Source: Bacteroidota bacterium (GTDB lineage Bacteria > Bacteroidota > Bacteroidia > Bacteroidales > UBA4417). Taken from it: a DNA stretch of 16,840 nt. Below, piece by piece: positions 1-7,076 of the stretch. The stretch lies in NCBI GenBank assembly GCA_020048595.1, contig JAIFMH010000368.1, forward strand, positions 1-16,840, given 5' to 3'. A program made the translations under genes and the position numbers. Below the pieces are notes generated by a model. The model searched no databases and was not told where the DNA came from. It worked only from the letters and a program-made list of their open reading frames with translations. Every line of letters begins with the position of its first letter. Positions within the stretch are counted from its first letter, which is position 1.

Positions 1-1337
1 GAACTGACCGTTATGCAACTTCTTATACCATTAAATGGGCGTTGGAGAAAAACAATCCTATGGTTGTTAAAATCCGCACAAAAAAACTCGAAATACTCCG
101 CGAAGATATGGCTGCTGATGCTGCCGTACGTATAAAATATTCAGCCAAATATGCCGGATCTGCTAATTACTGGAAGTTTTTTATTGGTCAGAACAAAGGA
201 TTGAAACAATTAGGCGTTTACGACAGAAAGAAAGAACTCGAAGATCAGTTTGAAAAATGGATCAGTGCTGACAAGGACCGTAGCGTTAAATACGGCGATG
301 CGTTGAAAAATATTTCTGCTGCATACGAAACGATCAATAAATATGAAGCTGGTGTCCGCTATAATGCAGAGGCAATCAACCAGGGTTCTGAGATTATCGC
401 TTTTTCGAGGAATTTCAATAAGCTGGCTGATGAACTGGCTAAATCAAAACCCGATCCGAAAGCTATTGAAACAATAACCTCGCAGATTAATGAAGCATCC
501 GAGCGGTATTTTAAAAACTACAATCTGCCTACCGACGTTAAAATGATGGGGGCTATGCTGCAGTTGTATTATACGGATGTACCTAAAGACCTGCAGCCTG
601 CTTACCTCGAAAAAATTCATTCAAAATACAAAGGGAATTTCGACGCCTATGCCGCTGATCTTTTCAGCAAAACCATTTTTAGCAGCAAAACCAATGTTGA
701 CCTTTTCCTTGCAAATCCCAAATTGAAAAAACTGCAGAAAGATCCTGCTTTGTTGTTGCAGAAAGCGTTTTTGGCTAATGCTTCAATAATAGATAGTTTG
801 GTAAGGCCATCGAACGATCTACTTACCAAGGGCCGTAGGGATTTTGTTGCAGGCTTGCGCGAAATGCAAAGCGATAAGGTTTTTTACCCTGATGCCAACA
901 GCACCATGCGTTTAACCTATGGACAAGTACTCGATTACAGCCCGGCTGATGCAATTAATTTTGACTATGTTACTACACTTGATGGGGTAATGGCTAAAGA
1001 AGATCCTACAAATCCTGAATTTGTGGTTCCTGAAAAACTCAAACAATTATACAAAGACAAGGATTATGGCCGCTATGGCGAGAATGGTAAGATGGTTGTA
1101 GGTTTCCTGACCGACAATGACATTACAGGAGGAAACTCAGGTAGCCCTGTATTGAATGCCAATGGCGAACTAACCGGACTTGCGTTTGATGGAAACTGGG
1201 AAGCAATGAGTGGAAATTATGCTTTTGAACCCAAACTTCAGCGTACAATTTGTGTTGATATAAGATATGTGCTTTTTGTAATCGAGAAATATGCCGGAGC
1301 TACCAACCTGATCAAAGAACTCGACATTCGCAATTAA
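1..1337 (+). CDS. S46 family dipeptidyl-peptidase (DPP7/DPP11-like), 5' end outside the window
   Basis: This is the C-terminal part of a periplasmic or envelope serine exopeptidase that removes dipeptides from peptide N-termini, feeding amino-acid-fermenting Bacteroidota. The reading frame is open to the window edge (first full codon at base 3) and the upstream residues TDRYATSY match the conserved region found mid-protein in S46 enzymes, so the TTG at base 42 is not the real start. The catalytic serine lies in TGGNSGSP (Ser codon 1137-1139), followed by GLAFDGNWEAMSG and, near the end, DIRYVLFVIEKYAGA, all typical of S46. From memory of P. gingivalis DPP7 numbering (His89, Asp225, Ser648), the His and Asp of the triad fall upstream of the window. 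The residue 18 positions after the Ser is Gly, which fits DPP7-type specificity (hydrophobic P1) rather than the Arg of acidic-specific DPP11; this subtype call is an inference. The family is certain, the subtype less so. Confidence 0.93.
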   Translation, partial: TDRYATSYTIKWALEKNNPMVVKIRTKKLEILREDMAADAAVRIKYSAKYAGSANYWKFFIGQNKGLKQLGVYDRKKELEDQFEKWISADKDRSVKYGDALKNISAAYETINKYEAGVRYNAEAINQGSEIIAFSRNFNKLADELAKSKPDPKAIETITSQINEASERYFKNYNLPTDVKMMGAMLQLYYTDVPKDLQPAYLEKIHSKYKGNFDAYAADLFSKTIFSSKTNVDLFLANPKLKKLQKDPALLLQKAFLANASIIDSLVRPSNDLLTKGRRDFVAGLREMQSDKVFYPDANSTMRLTYGQVLDYSPADAINFDYVTTLDGVMAKEDPTNPEFVVPEKLKQLYKDKDYGRYGENGKMVVGFLTDNDITGGNSGSPVLNANGELTGLAFDGNWEAMSGNYAFEPKLQRTICVDIRYVLFVIEKYAGATNLIKELDIRN

Positions 1338-1376
1338 AATAGTGTAATACGATTAAAATAATCATTCAATAAATAA

Positions 1377-2588
1377 ATGAAAACAAGACTCACATTTTTA
1401 ACATTTCTCTCCTTATTTCTTTTGGTTGTTCTGGTTTCCTGTAACAAAGAAGAAGATGTTGTAGCCGATCAATACATGCGTGGTGGAAACAGTGTAGCAA
1501 TAGCTGCTGATGGCAACCTGATTATTGCCGGGTATAATTATTCGTCAACCAAGGGATACGAAGCCACGCTGGTGAAAGCAAACGCAGAAACCGGAGCTGT
1601 GATTTGGGATACAACCTATGGCGGTAGTTATTCTGATGCGTTTTACAGCGTAAAAAAATCACACGACGGAGGATTTATTGCTGCAGGTTTCAACAACAGG
1701 GCAAATGCCAGTTCGCCGGCTATGTTAGCTGTTATAACTGATGGCAACGGCAAGGTAGTTGAGTCAAATACATACGGTGGTTCCGCTTCTTCACAGGCTT
1801 TTTACGTACTGGACATTGTTGGTGGCGGATACCTGCTGGCCGGGTATATTCAGCAATCAAGCAATACCGACAGGAATATCTATCTTGTAAAGATCGATAA
1901 TGCCGGTGATACTTTATGGACCAAAAGCTTAGGGTCAAAAAGCACTATTGCCTACGACTCTGTAAATGATGCAGCGTATAGTGTTATTGCTGCTCCTGAT
2001 GGCGGGTATTTCGTCACAGGCTCCTACAATGCTTACAGCAACTATGGTGGAAGAGTTTTTCTGATGAAAATATCTTCAACCGGCGAAAGCCTCTGGACAA
2101 AAAAGTATGTTGCAGGGATAGGATTTTCATTAACACTAACGCATGAAAATGGAATAGCTACCGGTGTTGCAATAAGCGGATCGTTGCAGGAAGGAAGCAA
2201 TCAGAATATTTTCCTACTAAAAACGGATACAGTAGGTAACCTGTTATGGTCGGGTAGTGGCATAAAATCTTTCGGAGGTTCCGGTTTTGAATACGGCGCA
2301 ACTATGATTGAAACTTCTGACGGTGGTTTCGCTATCACAGGAATAACGGACAGTAAGGGATATGGTAACCAGGATGTTTTCCTTATTAAAACTAATTCGT
2401 TGGGCGAAAGTGCCTGGGAAAAAACCTATGGCGGGGCCGATAATGACCAGGGTTTTGGCCTGGTTGAGATGCCGGATAAAGGATTCAGTATGACCGGGCT
2501 TTCAAACACCGGAGGGAGTTTTATCTTTGTGAACAGGGTGAAGGAAGATGGAACCCAATTCTGGGCTAAACCCGGTTATTTCAATTAG
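1377..2588 (+). CDS. predicted surface lipoprotein with seven beta-propeller-like repeats
   Basis: A 403-residue lipoprotein of unknown function. The N-terminus has a lysine/arginine, a hydrophobic stretch and a lipobox ending LVSC at Cys22. The residues after the cysteine (NKEED) fit the Bacteroidota lipoprotein export signal, a K followed by acidic residues, so surface exposure is predicted. The rest is about seven repeats of roughly 50 residues: each has a DGGF/DGGY-like core, then G-type turns, then V-F-L-[IM]-K, a G-[ED]-x-x-W step, and often a closing YGG or FGG. Seven such units suggest a closed seven-bladed propeller, probably for binding proteins or glycans; no catalytic motif is visible. 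The start follows the S46 peptidase stop by 39 nt on the same strand, so co-transcription is plausible. A strong terminator lies 50 nt after the stop. Fold is inferred from the repeats; substrate unknown. Confidence 0.85.
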   Translation: MKTRLTFLTFLSLFLLVVLVSCNKEEDVVADQYMRGGNSVAIAADGNLIIAGYNYSSTKGYEATLVKANAETGAVIWDTTYGGSYSDAFYSVKKSHDGGFIAAGFNNRANASSPAMLAVITDGNGKVVESNTYGGSASSQAFYVLDIVGGGYLLAGYIQQSSNTDRNIYLVKIDNAGDTLWTKSLGSKSTIAYDSVNDAAYSVIAAPDGGYFVTGSYNAYSNYGGRVFLMKISSTGESLWTKKYVAGIGFSLTLTHENGIATGVAISGSLQEGSNQNIFLLKTDTVGNLLWSGSGIKSFGGSGFEYGATMIETSDGGFAITGITDSKGYGNQDVFLIKTNSLGESAWEKTYGGADNDQGFGLVEMPDKGFSMTGLSNTGGSFIFVNRVKEDGTQFWAKPGYFN

Positions 2589-2638
2589 GGAATTTATTAA
2601 ATTCAACTTGCTCATAATCGGGGAGTCGGATAAATGAG

Positions 2639-2672
2639 AAAGAGGCTGTTCCTTAGGGGAGCAGCCTCTTTT
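2639..2672 (+). terminator. rho-independent terminator after the propeller lipoprotein
   Basis: A hairpin with arms aaagaggctg (2639-2648) and cagcctcttt (2662-2671). The stem continues inward through four more pairs, one of them G-T, giving about 14 pairs around a 5-nt loop (2653-2657). A short T run (2669-2672) overlaps the end of the right arm. It lies about 50 nt after the stop at 2588 and ends the S46 peptidase/lipoprotein transcript. Confidence 0.85.
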
Positions 2673-3020
2673 GATTTCCTGCTGCGATGAAAATACATCA
2701 TCGAGAGCTTCAATGGCAACTCAATTTCGTGTTATAACTATTTCTGGCATTTTATGAGATGAGGAATATGCTATAATTTTTTTTATGATTTACCTTGCAA
2801 TTATCAATTCAAAAACAAATACGTATTAAGTCTGAATAAAGAAATTGCAGATGGTATTTTCCCGAATAAAAAGTCCGTGTGCAGTGTGCTTTACTCTCTA
2901 CTATATTGCATCCCAGCTAAAATTTCATAGGTCTGTATATCATTGATCAACAGTATTGTGATTAAAAGCTGCAAGGGAATTTCCATAATTTGACTATCTT
3001 TGTAATGCTGAAAAAAATAC
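2673..3020. other. intergenic stretch, about 350 nt, no gene seen
   Basis: AT-rich sequence between the terminator and the next gene. No convincing coding frame, RNA gene or long repeat was found; the short reverse-strand frame here has no recognisable protein features. Its only interpretable element is the -7-like promoter box near the right end, listed separately. Confidence 0.6.
2995..3002 (+). promoter_or_regulatory. candidate Bacteroidota -7 promoter box (TATCTTTG)
   Basis: TATCTTTG is an exact match to the Bacteroidota sigma-ABfr -7 consensus TAnnTTTG, 18 nt before the ATG at 3021. No TTG -33 element is found at the usual 19-21 nt spacing. If transcription starts about 7 nt downstream, the leader to 3021 is very short and the leader to the internal ATG at 3066 is about 55 nt. 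Confidence 0.45.
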
Positions 3021-4895
3021 ATGTGGCAGAAACTGCCAGTCAAACCAGCTAATTCAACTTTACTGATGTTACTCCGGAATATCATCATCTTTCATATGCT
3101 GATAATTTGCACTGGCAGAATTGCTTTTGCACAGGAGAAACCTGATAGCACAGGCATTACCGATGTGTATAAAAAGATTGAAGAATACTCCTCCAAACGA
3201 AAAATCACCAGTCTGATCCATGGATTCCTGGTAAAACCAGTAACTTCTTCTCTGGCCGTAACCCCTGTTGTTATTGGCAAACATGCTGCTGATCCTTATA
3301 CCCGTTATGAAGGAAAAATAATACGTAGCATCAATGTCACCACGCTTGATCCTTTTGGATATTTACTAAATGATACCAATGCAAGACCCAGGAGTTACTT
3401 TGAAAAGGGTGGAAATGCCTTGCATATAAAAACGCAGAGTAAAATTATACGGAACCGGATGCTTATTCGTGAAAACGACAGGTTCGATTCGTTGCTGGTT
3501 AAAGAATCAGAGCGTTTGATACGCAGCCAGAGTTATATACACGATGTAGTGGTTACCGCAGCTCAGGCAGGTGATAATTCCGATTCGGTTGACGTATTTG
3601 TTCGTGTGAGCGATTTGTGGAGTATTATTCCTGACGGTGCATTTTCGGGGGAGAGTTTTACTATTAATTTGTCCGAGAAAAACCTGGCTGGCCTTGGACA
3701 CACATTTTCAAACACATATTATCAGAATTATGTAAATGGACAGAATGCTTTTGCCTCTTATTATATTGTTCCTAATATTAAAAACACCTATATCAGCACC
3801 CGCCTGGATTACATTGTTGATGAGAACAGAAATTATATCAAACGTCTGAAAATCGAAAGACCTTTTTTCTCACCTGTTGCGAGGTGGGCAGGAGGTTTAT
3901 CTGTTTCCCAACAATTGCTCACCGGATGGATCCATAAAAATGATACAACACGGCTCAATTTGCAATCAAAATCTAATGTTCAGGATTTATGGGCGGCTGT
4001 GGCATGGCAGGTTTTTAAAGGAAAGTCTGTAACTGAGAGAACAACAAAACTGATTTTGTCGGGCAGGATATATAACATCAGGTACCTGGAAAAACCTGTT
4101 GAGCAACCCGAAATTTTGGATTACTATACAAGTGAGCAGTTTTTCCTGACAGGACTGGGAATTTCGAGCCGGAAGTATGTGAAGCAAAGTTATATCTTCC
4201 GGTTCGGAACCATCGAAGATGTACCTGTAGGCGTAGCATATGGAATTGTTGTAGGATATCAGTTAAAAAATAATGAACGCTGGTACTGGGGATTAAAGCA
4301 TTCGTGGGGGAATTTTTTCAAATGGGGATATTTCGGAACTTATTTCGAATATGGGACTTTTATAAATGCATCATACAGGACCGAAGGTGCTTTAACTTTA
4401 AGCATGAATTATTTCTCCAATTTATTTTCTATAGGGCGATGGAAATTCCGGCAGTTTGTCAGGCCTGAACTTACTGTTGGCTTTAACAGGGCGTCGTACG
4501 ACAGGTTATCACTCAACGACGGCTATGGACTGAATGGTTTTAACAGTGGTGTGCTTTCAGGTACGCATCGCTTTTTGGTGACAATACAAACTCAATCCTA
4601 TGCTCCCTGGAATGTGTTTGGCTTCAGATTTGGCCCATTCCTGAATTGTTCGTTCGGAATGCTGGGCAACGAAACATCGGGTTTCCAGCATAGCCGCTTG
4701 TATCCTCAGTTAGGTTTAGGCGTTTTGATACGTAATGATTTTCTTGTTGTTAAAAATGTTCAGATTTCATTTGCATTTTATCCTTCTATTCCCGGCAATG
4801 GCAATAATGTTTTCAAAGGCAATCCTTTCAGAACTACCGATTTTGGATTTCCTGATTTTATAATCGGTAAACCTGAGGTTATTGAATTCCGCTAA
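3021..4895 (+). CDS. outer-membrane barrel protein with a POTRA-like domain (BamA/TamA-like)
   Basis: A 624-residue predicted outer-membrane protein. Residues about 16-38 form a good signal peptide ending AFAQ, so the true start may be the ATG at 3066 (Met16) rather than 3021; the first 15 residues (MWQKLPVKPANSTLL) look unlike a signal peptide. Residues about 98-197 resemble one POTRA unit: GKIIRSINV opening strand, a helical part with the RLIRSQSYI pattern, and a closing strand DSVDVFVRVSDLW. From about 210 to the end there are alternating aromatic-rich beta strands typical of a 16-strand Omp85-like barrel. Related Bacteroidota proteins are usually annotated only as BamA/TamA-family or hypothetical outer-membrane proteins; with a single POTRA-like unit this is unlikely to be the essential BamA itself. 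The next gene begins 9 nt after the stop, so the two are almost certainly one operon. Family fairly sure; cargo or role unknown. Confidence 0.8.
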   Translation: MWQKLPVKPANSTLLMLLRNIIIFHMLIICTGRIAFAQEKPDSTGITDVYKKIEEYSSKRKITSLIHGFLVKPVTSSLAVTPVVIGKHAADPYTRYEGKIIRSINVTTLDPFGYLLNDTNARPRSYFEKGGNALHIKTQSKIIRNRMLIRENDRFDSLLVKESERLIRSQSYIHDVVVTAAQAGDNSDSVDVFVRVSDLWSIIPDGAFSGESFTINLSEKNLAGLGHTFSNTYYQNYVNGQNAFASYYIVPNIKNTYISTRLDYIVDENRNYIKRLKIERPFFSPVARWAGGLSVSQQLLTGWIHKNDTTRLNLQSKSNVQDLWAAVAWQVFKGKSVTERTTKLILSGRIYNIRYLEKPVEQPEILDYYTSEQFFLTGLGISSRKYVKQSYIFRFGTIEDVPVGVAYGIVVGYQLKNNERWYWGLKHSWGNFFKWGYFGTYFEYGTFINASYRTEGALTLSMNYFSNLFSIGRWKFRQFVRPELTVGFNRASYDRLSLNDGYGLNGFNSGVLSGTHRFLVTIQTQSYAPWNVFGFRFGPFLNCSFGMLGNETSGFQHSRLYPQLGLGVLIRNDFLVVKNVQISFAFYPSIPGNGNNVFKGNPFRTTDFGFPDFIIGKPEVIEFR

Positions 4896-4904
4896 TACCT
4901 GTTT

Positions 4905-5900
4905 ATGCTTCCATCAAACCGGAAATCCCGTTTCATAGTCACTTTAGCACTTATTTTTTTTAGTATTTTTCAACTCAAGGCTCAAACTGATTCTTTGCAT
5001 CTGAATCCGATCAGTATTGACACAACTAATATTAAATCAGGCGATTATTTATCTTCGCAGTACAAACCTCAGCATATTACCAATCTAGCCACAGCAGTTA
5101 ATGAAACATCCGGGCTACTGTTTCTAAACGGTGAAATCTGGACAAATAATGATAGTGGAAACAAACCGGAAATTTACCAGATCGACAGTGCAAACGGGAA
5201 TATTTTGCGGACAGTTTTGATACGAAATTCAATGAATACAGATTGGGAAAGCATTACGCAGGATGATGCTAATGTGTACATCGGTGATTTTGGAAATAAT
5301 GGCGGAAAAAGAACCGATCTTCACATCCTGAAAATATCTAAAAATGATTTGCAAAATCCTGTAAACGATACATTACAAGCTGGTTTTATTCACTTCAGCT
5401 ATCCCGATCAAACGGATTTCGCAACAGCATTTAACAAAAATAATTTCGACTGCGAAGCATTTTTTTATCACAACGATTCGCTGCACCTATTCAGTAAAAA
5501 CTGGTTGGATCAGAAAACAAAGCATTATGTTCTGCCTGTTGATACAGGAAATTACAAAGCCCGCCTGGCAGAGCAGTTTAATGCAGATGGACTTATTACC
5601 GATGCTTCAATAAATGCGAAAGGAAATGTTGTGTTGCTGGGATATAAAAATACTAAAGGTAAGCAGTATACTTGTTTTGCCTGGTTGTTTTCGGACAGTG
5701 AAAGACCTCTCTATTTCGGGGGAACCACAAAAAGAGTGGAGTTAGGGTCAGCGCTTCACCTGGGACAAACTGAAGGGATAGTTTTAAAAAATGATAATTC
5801 CGGCTGGATTTCATCCGAGAGTATCAGGGTAGGGTGGATTCACAAACCGGCGAAGTTGTTCAGTTTTGATTTTGGAGAATATTTTGATTTCGGAGAGTAG
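4905..5900 (+). CDS. secreted propeller-like protein of unknown function
   Basis: A 331-residue exported protein. Residues 1-27 form a signal peptide (basic RKSRF, hydrophobic core, LKAQ cleavage site). Conserved patches are NNDSGNKPEIYQID (81-94), NTDWESI (111-117) and YIGDFGNN (125-132), followed by further strand-rich sequence. This set occurs in many uncharacterised Bacteroidota and other secreted proteins thought to fold as beta-propellers; the acidic DWE and GDFGNN patches could bind a metal, but that is inference. It starts 9 nt after the barrel protein, so it probably shares its promoter and may be a periplasmic or surface partner of that barrel. The C-terminus has a small internal duplication (FDFGE-Y-FDFGE) and its TAG stop lies inside the first unit of a 7-bp tandem repeat, so the present 3' end may have been shaped by the repeat. 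No recognisable T9SS sorting domain is present. Confidence 0.75.
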   Translation: MLPSNRKSRFIVTLALIFFSIFQLKAQTDSLHLNPISIDTTNIKSGDYLSSQYKPQHITNLATAVNETSGLLFLNGEIWTNNDSGNKPEIYQIDSANGNILRTVLIRNSMNTDWESITQDDANVYIGDFGNNGGKRTDLHILKISKNDLQNPVNDTLQAGFIHFSYPDQTDFATAFNKNNFDCEAFFYHNDSLHLFSKNWLDQKTKHYVLPVDTGNYKARLAEQFNADGLITDASINAKGNVVLLGYKNTKGKQYTCFAWLFSDSERPLYFGGTTKRVELGSALHLGQTEGIVLKNDNSGWISSESIRVGWIHKPAKLFSFDFGEYFDFGE

Positions 5901-6028
5901 TGAGTTGTGAGTAAGGAGTAGGGAGTAGGGAGTAGGGAGTAGGGAGTAGGGAGTAAGGAGTAGGGAGTAAGGAGTAGGGAGTAAGGAGTTGTGAGTGCAG
6001 GGAGTTAAGAGTAGTAAGTAAGGAGCAG
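5894..6028. repeat. 7-bp tandem repeat (ggagtag/ggagtaa)
   Basis: Fifteen consecutive 7-bp units run from 5894 to 5998, then a 2-nt phase slip, then four degenerate units to 6028. The core units 5915-5949 are five identical ggagtag copies; 5950-5984 alternates ggagtaa and ggagtag, a 14-bp higher-order repeat. The units at both ends are diverged (tgagttg, tgagtgc, taagtaa), as expected for an old array with a recently homogenised core. The first unit contains the stop codon of the gene at 4905-5900. The complement reads out as repeating LLPTPYS, which explains a spurious reverse-strand frame. Similar heptamer arrays are familiar in intergenic DNA of Bacteroidota and cyanobacteria; no function is established here. 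Confidence 0.93.
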
Positions 6029-6162
6029 GGCATTATTCTGCTGTACTTCAATTCCGGAATGAGGATGAAGGTTTTTTTTGTAGTTTTACGGTCTTCAAAT
6101 GATCAGCTTATTTGCTGAAATATGTAATAATTAACGGATAAAGTTTTATTTTAAAGATCTAT

Positions 6163-6747
6163 ATGAAAAAAATCTTCTTTGCACTCTGTATTCTGGCTGC
6201 CGGTTGCAGTTCAACATCAATAATTAACAGCTGGAGAGCTCCTGGTGAAACATTTACTCCCGAACAGTACAAAAAAGTAATGGTAGTGGTTTTAGCAAAG
6301 AATGAACAAGCCCGGAAAGTTGCTGAAGACAAGATTGCATCGAACCACAAGGCAGTAAATGTTTCATACCCTGTTTTTACCCTCAAGCAATTAGGCGAGG
6401 ATACCCTGAAATCGAAAAATATGATCAAGGAACAAGGGTATGATGCAATGATTGTTATGCGTCTTATCACTGTAAAGGCTAAAAGCACTTATGTGGCTGG
6501 CGGTCACAACCAGGCGTATCAAAAAAACGGAATTTATTACTTCGGCGATTATCTTAATTCAAGTACTTATGCTACTGATATGCAATATATTGTTGCCACC
6601 AATGTTTGGTCGCTGAAGGATGAGAAATTGCTTTGGTCAGGAGTTACTGAATCAACTGATCCTAAAAAGCTTGATAAAGTCGTGAACGAAGTAGCCAGGG
6701 AGGTTGTATATAAAATGACAGAAGATGGATTTATTCCGGCTAAATAA
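6163..6747 (+). CDS. small lipoprotein of unknown function (DUF4136-like)
   Basis: A 194-residue lipoprotein. The N-terminus MKKIFFALCILAAGC is a textbook lipoprotein signal with the lipobox cysteine at residue 15. The residues after the cysteine (SSTSIINSW) lack acidic residues, so it is probably periplasm-facing rather than surface-displayed. The mature part has an early SW motif, a KKVMVVVLAKN strand followed by a helical segment, a central YDAMIVMRLITV strand, and a late pattern of strands (YIVATNVWSL, KLLWSGVTES) followed by a C-terminal helix. This arrangement resembles small DUF4136-type envelope lipoproteins, but I cannot confirm the family by eye. It appears to be monocistronic: it is separated from the previous gene by the heptamer repeat and has its own terminator about 150 nt downstream. 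A weak -7-like sequence TAGTTTTA is present at 6081-6088. Confidence 0.8.
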   Translation: MKKIFFALCILAAGCSSTSIINSWRAPGETFTPEQYKKVMVVVLAKNEQARKVAEDKIASNHKAVNVSYPVFTLKQLGEDTLKSKNMIKEQGYDAMIVMRLITVKAKSTYVAGGHNQAYQKNGIYYFGDYLNSSTYATDMQYIVATNVWSLKDEKLLWSGVTESTDPKKLDKVVNEVAREVVYKMTEDGFIPAK

Positions 6748-6893
6748 TAATCCGGAGCCCGATTAAATCTGCGGATAGCTTAACAGCGGTTTAAGGCACA
6801 ATTCAAACTTTTAGTGAGGAAATACCTCTTACAGCCAGCAAACATCGAAAACTGTTTTATGCCTGGCTGATTAATATTTTATTTCAGAAACTG

Positions 6894-6920
6894 AAACAGG
6901 AGCTAAAAGTTCCTGTTTTT
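6894..6920 (+). terminator. probable rho-independent terminator of the small lipoprotein gene
   Basis: Arms aaacaggagct (6894-6904) and agttcctgttt (6908-6918) pair over 11 positions with one G-T, around a 3-nt aaa loop, and run into five T (6916-6920). It is 147 nt past the stop at 6747, further than usual. An overlapping hairpin (6882-6896) shares its left-arm bases and could compete with it. Confidence 0.6.
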
Positions 6921-6954
6921 AGTAGCAGATACTGTTACTTCAACTAAAATTTCC

Positions 6955-6962
6955 TATTTTTG
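6955..6962 (+). promoter_or_regulatory. candidate -7 promoter box for the MscS-family gene (TATTTTTG)
   Basis: TATTTTTG matches TAnnTTTG exactly and lies 35 nt after the terminator, 114 nt before the ATG at 7077. A -33 match is poor (TTA at 6934-6936). Position between a terminator and a gene start supports it. Confidence 0.4.
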
Positions 6963-7076
6963 ATTAACACAAATATCCGGATTCGTTTAACAGCAATTGT
7001 TAGCCAGCAACCGGGTATATATTTCTATTAAAAGTATTTCGGAAAAGTGATTTCCTGATACCAAATATATACTGAC

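Larger units (their letters stand above)
6748..7076. other. intergenic stretch of about 330 nt with terminator and promoter-like element
   Basis: No coding frame was recognised. The region holds a long-range 7-bp inverted repeat (cagccag ... ctggctg, roughly 6830-6870), a hairpin tttcag-aaa-ctgaaa (6882-6896) overlapping the terminator's left arm, the terminator itself (6894-6920), and a -7 box (6955-6962). The last 110 nt form the probable leader of the channel gene. Confidence 0.55.

Noticed and set aside
2673..3020. Possible small gene or RNA in the 350-nt gap
   Set aside because: No frame with a plausible start and protein-like composition and no stable compact fold could be seen by eye.
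5860..6051. Reverse-strand frame with repeated LLPTPYS
   Set aside because: It is the complement of the 7-bp tandem repeat, overlaps the end of a real gene, and has no features outside the repeat.
6159..6488. 109-residue reverse-strand frame over the small lipoprotein
   Set aside because: Antisense to a gene with a textbook lipoprotein signal peptide; no features of its own.
6882..6920. Overlapping hairpins resembling an attenuator
   Set aside because: The 6-bp hairpin at 6882-6896 is short and lies downstream of a finished gene, not ahead of one that it could control with the terminator; treated as chance overlap.
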